Assembly: GCA_023398855.1 (NCBI GenBank)
Contig: JAEWRS010000150.1
Coordinates: 1 to 5,458 of the forward strand
Length of the DNA: 5,458 nt
DNA from: Bacillota bacterium
GTDB lineage: Bacteria; Bacillota; Clostridia; Lachnospirales; Lachnospiraceae
Reading direction: 5' to 3'
Part shown: in pieces, positions 1 through 5,458 of the stretch
Position numbering within the stretch: position 1 is the stretch's first letter
Layout: each line of letters starts with the position of its first letter
Notes under the pieces: generated by a model
Told to the model about the DNA's origin: nothing
The model's input: only the letters and a program-made list of their open reading frames with translations
Database searches by the model: none
Translations under genes and position numbers: made by a program

Positions 1-836
1 ATAATTTCCGCATCAGTTAAGGATACTGCCTCTCCTGCCTGCTTTACCACCTCAAGGATCCGTGTCCTGATGTCCTCTTTTCCAAAGCTTATGGAAAGAG
101 GAATGATCTGACCCTTCCGTCCCTCCTGCCTTTCGGCCTTTTCCATGACTCCCGGGCGTACCGTTGACATCTGGGGTCTGTGGTTTGGACATACGATGGT
201 TGCCATTAAATTTCCGCCAAAGGCCGGGCGGGTCTGCTTAATCTTCTTATCTTCCTCATCAATCTCCAGTTTCGTGCAATCGGCTGTCAGTCCGGTATTG
301 CAGCGGACGGCCAGGCAGGGGCCTAAATCACGGCCAATGTGGGTGGCTCCCAAAAGGACGATTTCAGGCTTATAGGTTTTAATGGCATCGTGGATCACAG
401 CCGTATAAGCATCAGTGCGGTAGGACTCCAGTTCTTCATGATCCGCCAGATAAACTTTATCCGCCCCGTATTCAAACAGTTCGTCCGCAAGTCCCTCTAC
501 CTGGTTTCCGCATAAAATGGTACAAAGGCTGCAGCCGATCTCAGCTGCCAGTTTCCGCCCTTCTCCCAGAAGTTCTTTAACCACCGGCATGAGCGCTCCT
601 TCTCTTTGTTCCGCAAATACCCATACATCCCGGTACTCCGATAAATCAACCGCTTCCTTTGTTTCTTCTGTCTTTTCTATTGCATTAAACGGACATTTTT
701 CCACGCAGACACCGCAGCCGGTGCAGGCGGTGCCGATAACAGCCAGTTTATTTTCCATTGTTATTGCTTCAAAAGGGCAGTTTTTTACACAAATAGTACA
801 GCCCCTGCATTTTTCTTTTATTACATTTACAGCCAT
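1..836 (-). CDS. etfA: Electron transfer flavoprotein alpha subunit with N-terminal 2x[4Fe-4S] ferredoxin domain (C-terminus beyond window)
   Basis: This is the alpha subunit of an electron transfer flavoprotein, expected in the cytoplasm with the EtfB and acyl-CoA dehydrogenase encoded just upstream. I translated 278 residues; the frame runs off the left edge without a stop. Residues 1-55 form a bacterial ferredoxin domain with two CxxCxxCxxxCP motifs (C10, C13, C16, C20 and C38, C41, C44, C48), so two [4Fe-4S] clusters are expected. From about residue 69 ([10 protein letters not shown]) the EtfA N-terminal domain follows, with [11 protein letters not shown] at 163-173, GLTADCT at 182-188 and the conserved RPAFGGN and [16 protein letters not shown] stretches at 203-231. 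The C-terminal FAD-binding domain, which should start near the end of the visible part, lies outside the window. The ATG at 836 has AAGGAGG nine bases upstream (852-846) and lies 26 bases after the etfB stop. Ferredoxin-fused EtfA proteins are known from caffeyl-CoA reductase (CarE) and lactate dehydrogenase (LctC) bifurcating complexes of acetogens. An additional C102/C105/C109 set is odd for EtfA. Confidence 0.95.
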   Translation of the reverse strand, partial: MAVNVIKEKCRGCTICVKNCPFEAITMENKLAVIGTACTGCGVCVEKCPFNAIEKTEETKEAVDLSEYRDVWVFAEQREGALMPVVKELLGEGRKLAAEIGCSLCTILCGNQVEGLADELFEYGADKVYLADHEELESYRTDAYTAVIHDAIKTYKPEIVLLGATHIGRDLGPCLAVRCNTGLTADCTKLEIDEEDKKIKQTRPAFGGNLMATIVCPNHRPQMSTVRPGVMEKAERQEGRKGQIIPLSISFGKEDIRTRILEVVKQAGEAVSLTDAEI

Positions 837-862
837 GTGAACCTTCCTCCTTTTCCTGGGTT

Positions 863-1648
863 TTACAGATAATGCTTCTCTTTCAGTTTTTCTGTCAGCT
901 GCTCAGCCATTTGAGATATTGTTCCGGCGAGCATCTCTCCTTTTCCCTTTGGAGCAGGAGTAAAAGAACGGAAAACCTGGGTTGGGGAAGCATTTAAACC
1001 ACAGTCCTTTGGATCCAGTCCCACATCCTCATGATTCCATACGGGTACCTTTTTTGCATAGGCGTCCATGATACCGCCTATGCTCATGTAACGAGGCTCA
1101 TTCAGTTCCTTTACAGCAGTCAGGAGGCATGGCATCAAAACCTCCAGAATTTCATATCCGTTTTCCAGCTGCCTTTGCACGATCACCTTTCCCTCACAAA
1201 GCTTCACATCCTGAACATAAGTCACCACCGGAATACCAAGTCTCCAGGCCACCTGGGGGCCGACCTGGGCCGTATCTCCGTCAATGGCCTGACGGCCTGC
1301 AAAAATAATGTCATAATTTCCGATTTTTTCAATGCCGGCAGCAATGGTGGTGGAGGTGGCGCAGGTATCTGCTCCGCCAAAAGCCCTGTCGCTGAGCAGA
1401 TAAGCCTCATCCGCTCCCATTGCCAGGCACTCTCTTAACATATCATCAGCCTGAGGCGGTCCCATGGTAATAACGGAAACCGTTGTTCCAGGCCTTTCAT
1501 CCTTTATTTTCAATGCCTCCTCTAAGGCATTCGCATCATCAGGGTTTAAAATGCTGGGAACTCCGTCACGGATCAATGTACCCTTTACCGGATCAATTTT
1601 CACTTCATTGGTATCCGGTACCTGTTTCACACAAACCAAAATTTTCAT
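863..1648 (-). CDS. etfB: Electron transfer flavoprotein beta subunit, bifurcating-type
   Basis: This is the complete 261-residue beta subunit of an electron transfer flavoprotein, of normal family length. It opens with [13 protein letters not shown] and has NPDD at 35-38, both typical of clostridial Etf[16 protein letters not shown] at 118-132 is the nucleotide-binding segment. In bifurcating Etfs this region binds a second FAD, while mitochondrial-type Etfs carry a different sequence here and bind [13 protein letters not shown] at 183-192 leads into the recognition loop that docks on the acyl-CoA dehydrogenase. Known role: in bifurcating Etfs, NADH reduces the beta-FAD, which splits electrons between a low-potential ferredoxin and the dehydrogenase flavin. 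Whether this protein bifurcates is inferred from its motifs and from the ferredoxin-fused EtfA partner. The ATG at 1648 follows GGAAGGAG (1666-1659) by 10 bases, and the gene starts 28 bases after the acyl-CoA dehydrogenase stop. Ends in TAA at 865-863. Confidence 0.96.
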   Translation of the reverse strand: MKILVCVKQVPDTNEVKIDPVKGTLIRDGVPSILNPDDANALEEALKIKDERPGTTVSVITMGPPQADDMLRECLAMGADEAYLLSDRAFGGADTCATSTTIAAGIEKIGNYDIIFAGRQAIDGDTAQVGPQVAWRLGIPVVTYVQDVKLCEGKVIVQRQLENGYEILEVLMPCLLTAVKELNEPRYMSIGGIMDAYAKKVPVWNHEDVGLDPKDCGLNASPTQVFRSFTPAPKGKGEMLAGTISQMAEQLTEKLKEKHYL

Positions 1649-1676
1649 CGTCTTATTACTCCTTCCGTGTAGTCAT

Positions 1677-2819
1677 TTATTTCTTAAGCAGTTTTCCGGA
1701 AATCACCAGCTGCTGGATTTGCGAGGTGCCCTCGTAAATGGTGAACACACGGCAGTCCCTGTACATACGCTCAATTTTATAATCCTTGATAAATCCGTAT
1801 CCGCCATGGATCTGAAGGGATTTTGAAGCAATTTCATTACAAACCTCAGAAGCATAATACTTTGCCATAGATGCTTCCATGGTTGCAGGCTGATGGGTAT
1901 CCATCAAGTAAGCGGTCTTATAAACCAGCTGCTTTGCAGCCTCCAGCTTTGTAGCCATATCTGCGATCATAAAGGCAATTGCCTGGAAGTCTCCAATCCT
2001 TTTTCCAAACTGTTTCCGTTCCTTGGCGTACTTAATCGCCTCATCCAGAGCCCCCTGGGCAACTCCGATGGACTGTGCGGCAACTCCCATCCGGCCCGTG
2101 TCCAGTGTTTTCATGGCATTGATAAATCCCATGCCTTCTTCACCCAGTAGATTCCCGGCCGGAATCCTTGCATTATCCATGATGATATCGCTGGTGGCAC
2201 AGCCGATGACGCCCATCTTATGCTCTGGTTTTCCACAGGAAATTCCAGGAGTATTTTTCATATCAACAATAAAAGCGCTGATTCCCCTTGTTCCCTTTGT
2301 CATATCAGTCTTTGCGTAAATCACCGCATAATCTGATAAAGGCGCCATAGTGATAAAGGTCTTTCTGCCATTTAATATGTAGTAATCCCCTTCCTTTACC
2401 GCAGTGGACTGCATACCGCCTGCATCAGAACCTGCCCCTGGTTCTGTCAGGGCAAAGCAGAGCTTTTTATTCCCGCTTATTAATGAGGGAAGGTATTTTC
2501 GTTTCTGCTCCTCTGTTCCTGATAATAACAACGGACCTCCTGATAGGGAATTAGGGGAAGATACATAAATGCTTGCAACTCCGCTGACTCTTGCTATTTC
2601 CTCCATCACCAACACGTAACAGCGGGCATCACCACCGGAACCGCCGTATTCCTTTGGCGTCTTAATGCCGAAAAATCCGGCCTTTCCCATTTTATAAAGG
2701 ATTTCCTCCGGAAATGTCCCGCTATCCTCAATCTCATCCAGGACTTCATTGGTCAGTTCTTTTTCCGCAAACTCTCTTGCCAGTTTCCGGACAAGCTCAT
2801 GCTGTTTTGTAAAATACAT
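1677..2819 (-). CDS. Acyl-CoA dehydrogenase / enoyl-CoA reductase (short-chain, Etf-linked)
   Basis: This is a complete 380-residue flavoprotein of the acyl-CoA dehydrogenase family, at the usual length for the short-chain/Bcd class. The N-terminal helical domain runs to about residue 120. The beta domain carries LTEPGAGSD at 124-132, the flavin/substrate loop, and GRKTFIT at 151-157. The C-terminal helical domain has LDTGRMGVAAQ at 239-249, ERKQFGKRIGDFQ at 267-279, GGYGFIKDY at 339-347 and YEGTSQIQ at 362-369. E363 sits where the catalytic base is found in butyryl-CoA and medium-chain acyl-CoA dehydrogenases. Such enzymes interconvert acyl-CoA and 2-enoyl-CoA, exchanging electrons with EtfAB. 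The co-transcribed bifurcating-type EtfB and FeS-EtfA favour the reducing direction in an anaerobe, as in CarC, but the sequence does not fix direction or substrate. The family-typical FITNG following the beta domain reads FITMA here. The start at 2819 has GGAGG seven bases upstream. Bcd and AcdA-like aryl-acrylyl-CoA reductases are alternatives to a CarC-like role. Confidence 0.95.
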   Translation of the reverse strand: MYFTKQHELVRKLAREFAEKELTNEVLDEIEDSGTFPEEILYKMGKAGFFGIKTPKEYGGSGGDARCYVLVMEEIARVSGVASIYVSSPNSLSGGPLLLSGTEEQKRKYLPSLISGNKKLCFALTEPGAGSDAGGMQSTAVKEGDYYILNGRKTFITMAPLSDYAVIYAKTDMTKGTRGISAFIVDMKNTPGISCGKPEHKMGVIGCATSDIIMDNARIPAGNLLGEEGMGFINAMKTLDTGRMGVAAQSIGVAQGALDEAIKYAKERKQFGKRIGDFQAIAFMIADMATKLEAAKQLVYKTAYLMDTHQPATMEASMAKYYASEVCNEIASKSLQIHGGYGFIKDYKIERMYRDCRVFTIYEGTSQIQQLVISGKLLKK

Positions 2820-2826
2820 GTTGTTT

Positions 2827-2834
2827 CCTCCTTA
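2827..2834 (-). promoter_or_regulatory. Ribosome binding site fused to the ligase stop codon (TAAGGAGG)
   Basis: The ligase stop TAA (2834-2832) is immediately followed by GGAGG (2831-2827), and the acyl-CoA dehydrogenase ATG follows seven bases later. The stop and the Shine-Dalgarno together read TAAGGAGG, a near-perfect match to the 16S rRNA tail. A ribosome terminating on the ligase therefore sits on the next initiation site, which suggests translational coupling of the two genes. Confidence 0.8.
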
Positions 2835-4415
2835 ACCTCTTTTCGCTAACCGTTTCTCGACTTCCTGCCGAAGCTCACAGATCATTACCTTTCCGCTGTT
2901 GCTGTAAGGGAATGAATCAAACCGATAAACATATTTGGGAATCTTATAGTCCGCCAGGTTCTGACGGACCTGCTCCCTGACCCTTTCTTCGGAAACCTCC
3001 GCTCCAGGCTCTGCAATGACACAGGCTGCAATTTCCTCCTGAAGGACCTGGGCAGCCACTCCTATCACCTTCACAGCCTTGATTTCCGGAAGCTCCAGGA
3101 TACAGTTTTCGATTTCCATTGGCGCTATATTTTCACCGCCCCGGATAATCATCTCTTTTTTCCGGCCAGCAATATGAAGATTGCCCTCTTCATCCAGATA
3201 CCCCCGGTCTCCGGTATGAAGCCAGCCCTCTTGATCCAGCACTGCTTCCGTTTCTTTTTCCCGGTTGTAATAGCCCTTCATAATGTGATAACCTCTGGAC
3301 TGGATTTCTCCCACAATACCGGTTTGTGCTGTGCAATTCCTTTCCTCATCCCAGATCCTCAATTCCGTATGGGGAATCTTTTTGCCTGCCGAAAGAGACT
3401 TCCGGCAGATTGGTTCCCAATATCCTGTCATGGTAATGGCAGGGGAAGACTCGGTCTGCCCATAGGAAGGCTGTAAATGCTCCACCTTCAGCTCTTCACA
3501 GATATTGATATAATCCAAAGGGTGGATGGCGGAACCTGCAATAATTCCGCTCTTTAGAGAACTTAAATCGTATTCTTTTCTCCTGCAGTTTTTTACCATA
3601 GCCAGGAACATGCTGGGAACTCCGTTTAAAATGGTGTAGGAATTTTTTTGTATGTTTTCCATGACTCCAATAGACTTATAATACTGGTTAATATAAATTG
3701 CTGCCCCAGCGTGAACAGCGGACAATATGCCCGCTGTGATACCGAAGCAATGAAACAGGGGAACAGCTAAGCACATGCGGTCATGCTCGTTCCAATGCAT
3801 GGAACGTACCATTTCAGCCGAATTGTTGACCAGGTTTTCGTGGCTTAGCATCACTCCCTTTGGAATGCCAGAGGTACCGGAGGTGAAAAGGATATTGGCA
3901 ATATCTTTTGATGATAAGTTCTGTTCCATTTCTTTTAAAAGCTGCTGATCTTCCTTTCTGGCAGTAAGCTTTTTACAATCAGCCAGATCCTCCAGGGAAA
4001 CGATCCCTTTTAGGAAGCTGTCCGGACCATCCAGTCCTGCCTTTGCAATCACTGGTCCATAGTCCTTATCCCCGCATCCTTTTCCATAGAACAGATAATC
4101 CACATCCGCTTCTTTTAAAACCCTGTTTAATTCCTGTTCCTTATAGCATGTATTGACCGGGAGTACCACTGCTCCGGACTTCATAAAAGCCAGATACGCC
4201 ATGACCCATTCCGGGCTGTTGATCCCCCATAACGCCACATGTTTCCCCTTGGAGATTCCTTTTCTTATAAAGTCAGCTGCCCACAAATCCGAAATTTCAT
4301 CCGCCTCTTTCCAGGAATAATGTTTATCCTGATAGCAGATTCCTGCTGCATTGGGCGTAAGAACAGCTCTTTTATGAAGCAGTTCTCCGATTGTTTCTGA
4401 TAAAAGGCCTGTCAT
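2832..4415 (-). CDS. AMP-forming acyl-CoA synthetase (acid-CoA ligase)
   Basis: This is a class I adenylate-forming enzyme that activates a carboxylic acid to its CoA thioester using ATP, giving AMP and pyrophosphate. With the start chosen here it has 527 residues, normal for the family. Visible motifs (numbered from that start) are the P-loop SGTSGIPKG at 179-187, PLFHCFG at 219-225, SYGQTE at 317-322, LHTGD at 399-403 with the ATP-ribose-binding aspartate D403, the hinge region GRKKEMIIRGGENI at 417-430, and PYSNSGK at 503-509 with the catalytic lysine K509. All key residues are present, so the enzyme should be active. The first ATG, at 4421, lies only one base after AGGAG (4427-4423). The ATG at 4415 lies seven bases after it and is preferred; the longer form would be 529 residues. 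Its position before a reductase and etfBA matches CarB, caffeyl-CoA synthetase, and the size is similar. The substrate (aryl-acrylate, other enoate, or short/medium fatty acid) cannot be told from the motifs. The stop codon abuts the next gene's ribosome binding site. Confidence 0.93.
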   Translation of the reverse strand: MTGLLSETIGELLHKRAVLTPNAAGICYQDKHYSWKEADEISDLWAADFIRKGISKGKHVALWGINSPEWVMAYLAFMKSGAVVLPVNTCYKEQELNRVLKEADVDYLFYGKGCGDKDYGPVIAKAGLDGPDSFLKGIVSLEDLADCKKLTARKEDQQLLKEMEQNLSSKDIANILFTSGTSGIPKGVMLSHENLVNNSAEMVRSMHWNEHDRMCLAVPLFHCFGITAGILSAVHAGAAIYINQYYKSIGVMENIQKNSYTILNGVPSMFLAMVKNCRRKEYDLSSLKSGIIAGSAIHPLDYINICEELKVEHLQPSYGQTESSPAITMTGYWEPICRKSLSAGKKIPHTELRIWDEERNCTAQTGIVGEIQSRGYHIMKGYYNREKETEAVLDQEGWLHTGDRGYLDEEGNLHIAGRKKEMIIRGGENIAPMEIENCILELPEIKAVKVIGVAAQVLQEEIAACVIAEPGAEVSEERVREQVRQNLADYKIPKYVYRFDSFPYSNSGKVMICELRQEVEKRLAKRG

Positions 4416-4422
4416 ATTCATT

Positions 4423-4427
4423 CTCCT
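4423..4427 (-). promoter_or_regulatory. Ribosome binding site that decides the CoA-ligase start
   Basis: On the minus strand AGGAG is followed after one base by ATG (4421-4419) and after seven bases by a second in-frame ATG (4415-4413). Only the second has workable Shine-Dalgarno spacing, so the ligase start is placed at 4415 and the protein loses two residues relative to the longest frame. Confidence 0.75.
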
Positions 4428-4455
4428 GCTAACCTCTGTCCCTAGGTTCTGTCAG

Positions 4456-5458
4456 TTATTTCTCAATTTTTCCCATGGCTTCCCCGATCATCCGGACCAG
4501 GAAGGGAACCAGTACCACTACAATGGTTATATAACCCAGATATCCGTATCCAACCTTTACAAGAGGAAGAAGTCCGAACTGGGCGATGGCAAAAGCGAGA
4601 ATGGTACATGCCAATGCACAGATCAGGGTTTTTGCCGTAGGTTTTCCGTCGGTTCTTTTTTCCTCAGGCTTTTCAAGTGAAACAACCACTCTCTGGACCG
4701 CTCCGGCAATCATGTTTACTGCCGTTGATACTGCTCCCAAAATAATGAGTATGGAAATCATGGGGTTCATGAAGCCAGCTCCCACGCCGCCTTTGATCAG
4801 AGTAATAACCGGAAGGGGATCCTTGGATAAATCCGGGTTGGTTGCAATTGCCATCAGTCCCAGTGTAGAAAGCATGATCAGCACGGAGTTTACGATAAAT
4901 CCGTAAATCATACTTGTTCCAGCTTCTTTTTCTGTTTTAAATGGTTGGGCATGCTGGTACAGCAATCCAATGGAAGCCAGCTGGAAGGAACCATAAATAA
5001 AACAGCTCCAGAAAGCAGGGCCTGCAGGTGCGGAATCTGCTGCTAAGGTACTGATGTTTTTTGTAATATTACCCCAGCTTGCGATAATATTTGGTATATA
5101 AACGATTAAAAGACCTGCAATGATGATAACGGACAAGGTGGACGCCGCTTTTCTTACGAAATCCGTCCCAAAAATGGTCACCGCAAAAATAAACAAACCG
5201 ATGATCAGGGTACAGACCATATAGGGAAGCCCGGGCAGGGACTGCATGGTGGAACCTCCGGTTGCAAAGGCAACGGACGGAGCCAGACACAGCAGTAATA
5301 TGTATACAATTTCATATAGGTTTGAAAAAATAGGAGCGAATTTTCCGTAAAACTTGTTGTTAAAGGTTCTGTAATCATAAGCATCATGAATCTTTGCAAA
5401 CCGGAGCCCATACCACTGGAATACCGCACCGATGGCCTGAGCCAGAATCGGGGTGATA
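4456..5458 (-). CDS. YkvI-like multi-pass membrane protein, putative transporter (N-terminus beyond window)
   Basis: This is an integral membrane protein open at the right edge. The frame is continuous from 5457 to the TAA at 4458-4456 and gives 333 residues with no start codon required inside. Hydrophobic segments lie roughly at visible residues 1-18, 46-66, 76-97, 105-124, 148-166, 182-204, 229-254, 275-297 and 301-322, so about nine membrane passes are visible and one or two more are expected upstream. The pattern (a loop with YDYRTFNNKFYGK at 26-38, then FGTDFVRK at 96-103) resembles the COG3949/YkvI family, which is distantly related to LeuT-fold amino-acid and solute transporters. That assignment is from memory of the family and is moderately sure. 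The family has no established substrate. The ligase starts 40 bases downstream on the same strand, so this protein probably imports the acid that the ligase activates; that is inference. The methionine at 5247 is internal (visible residue 71) and should not be taken as the start. Confidence 0.8.
   Translation of the reverse strand, partial: ITPILAQAIGAVFQWYGLRFAKIHDAYDYRTFNNKFYGKFAPIFSNLYEIVYILLLCLAPSVAFATGGSTMQSLPGLPYMVCTLIIGLFIFAVTIFGTDFVRKAASTLSVIIIAGLLIVYIPNIIASWGNITKNISTLAADSAPAGPAFWSCFIYGSFQLASIGLLYQHAQPFKTEKEAGTSMIYGFIVNSVLIMLSTLGLMAIATNPDLSKDPLPVITLIKGGVGAGFMNPMISILIILGAVSTAVNMIAGAVQRVVVSLEKPEEKRTDGKPTAKTLICALACTILAFAIAQFGLLPLVKVGYGYLGYITIVVVLVPFLVRMIGEAMGKIEK

Noticed and set aside
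145..375. Plus-strand open frame of 76 codons
   Set aside because: It lies antisense inside etfA, whose full reading frame and motifs are intact; its translation resembles no protein I recognise.
517..840. Plus-strand open frame of 107 codons
   Set aside because: It is antisense to the ferredoxin and N-terminal part of etfA; it is a low-complexity Ser/Thr-rich shadow with no convincing ribosome binding site.
1031..1438. Plus-strand open frame of 135 codons, and a minus-strand frame at 1222-1410
   Set aside because: Both overlap etfB in other frames. The poly-Gly and poly-Pro runs are complements of one Ala/Thr-rich etfB stretch.
1464..2319. Several plus-strand frames opposite etfB and the acyl-CoA dehydrogenase
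   Set aside because: All are antisense to well-conserved coding sequence and carry no recognisable motif.
1677..4415. Carnitine/crotonobetaine (cai-type) operon
   Set aside because: The dehydrogenase keeps the canonical YEGT catalytic motif, which to my memory CaiA lacks. No CaiB-like CoA-transferase or BCCT-type CaiT transporter is visible.
4431..4448. Inverted repeat AACCT/AGGTT between the membrane protein and the ligase, as a possible terminator or regulatory hairpin
   Set aside because: The stem is only five base pairs with an eight-base loop and no U-tract; it is too weak to call.
4456..5247. Membrane protein as a complete 263-residue gene starting at the methionine at 5247
   Set aside because: The same frame continues upstream without a stop for 70 more codons to the window edge and encodes further membrane segments, so this methionine is internal.
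5069..5429. Minus-strand frames in the membrane protein region in other phases
   Set aside because: The correct phase gives continuous membrane segments through to the right edge; the other frames are Cys/Arg/His-rich shadows.
1..5458. Mobile element, CRISPR array, RNA gene or phage content
   Set aside because: Coding sequence fills the window almost completely. I saw no direct-repeat array, transposase, tRNA-like fold or attachment-site repeat.

Overview
The window is one uninterrupted stretch of a minus-strand operon. It holds five tightly packed genes, read from right to left, and both end genes are cut by the window edges. Moderate G+C, strong GGAGG-type ribosome binding sites, clostridial-style Etf proteins and a ferredoxin-fused EtfA suggest a strictly anaerobic Firmicute, probably a Lachnospiraceae/Clostridium-cluster-XIVa-like organism. 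That placement is inferred from protein style and was not tested by a search.

In transcription order the genes are: (1) 5458-4456, a multi-pass membrane protein resembling the YkvI family, missing its N-terminus; (2) 4415-2832, an AMP-forming acyl-CoA synthetase; (3) 2819-1677, an acyl-CoA dehydrogenase/reductase with the catalytic glutamate in the usual place; (4) 1648-863, an EtfB of the type found in electron-bifurcating complexes; (5) 836-1, an EtfA carrying an N-terminal domain with two [4Fe-4S] motifs, missing its C-terminal FAD domain. The gaps between genes are 12 to 40 bases. Every complete start has a good Shine-Dalgarno sequence, and no terminator or internal promoter is evident. 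No gap approaches 300 bases, and the plus strand holds only shadow frames.

The genes read as a short pathway: import a carboxylic acid, activate it to its CoA thioester at the cost of ATP, then reduce (or oxidise) the alpha-beta bond with an acyl-CoA dehydrogenase whose electrons pass through EtfAB. The order synthetase - reductase - EtfB - FeS-EtfA matches carB-carC-carD-carE, the caffeyl-CoA reductase system of Acetobacterium woodii, where NADH oxidation drives both enoyl-CoA reduction and ferredoxin reduction. The best hypothesis is therefore an electron-bifurcating enoate-reduction (enoate respiration) operon with its own candidate transporter. The substrate cannot be read from the sequence. 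No hydratase, hydroxyacyl-CoA dehydrogenase, thiolase or CoA-transferase is visible, which argues against an ordinary butyrate or beta-oxidation operon within this window.
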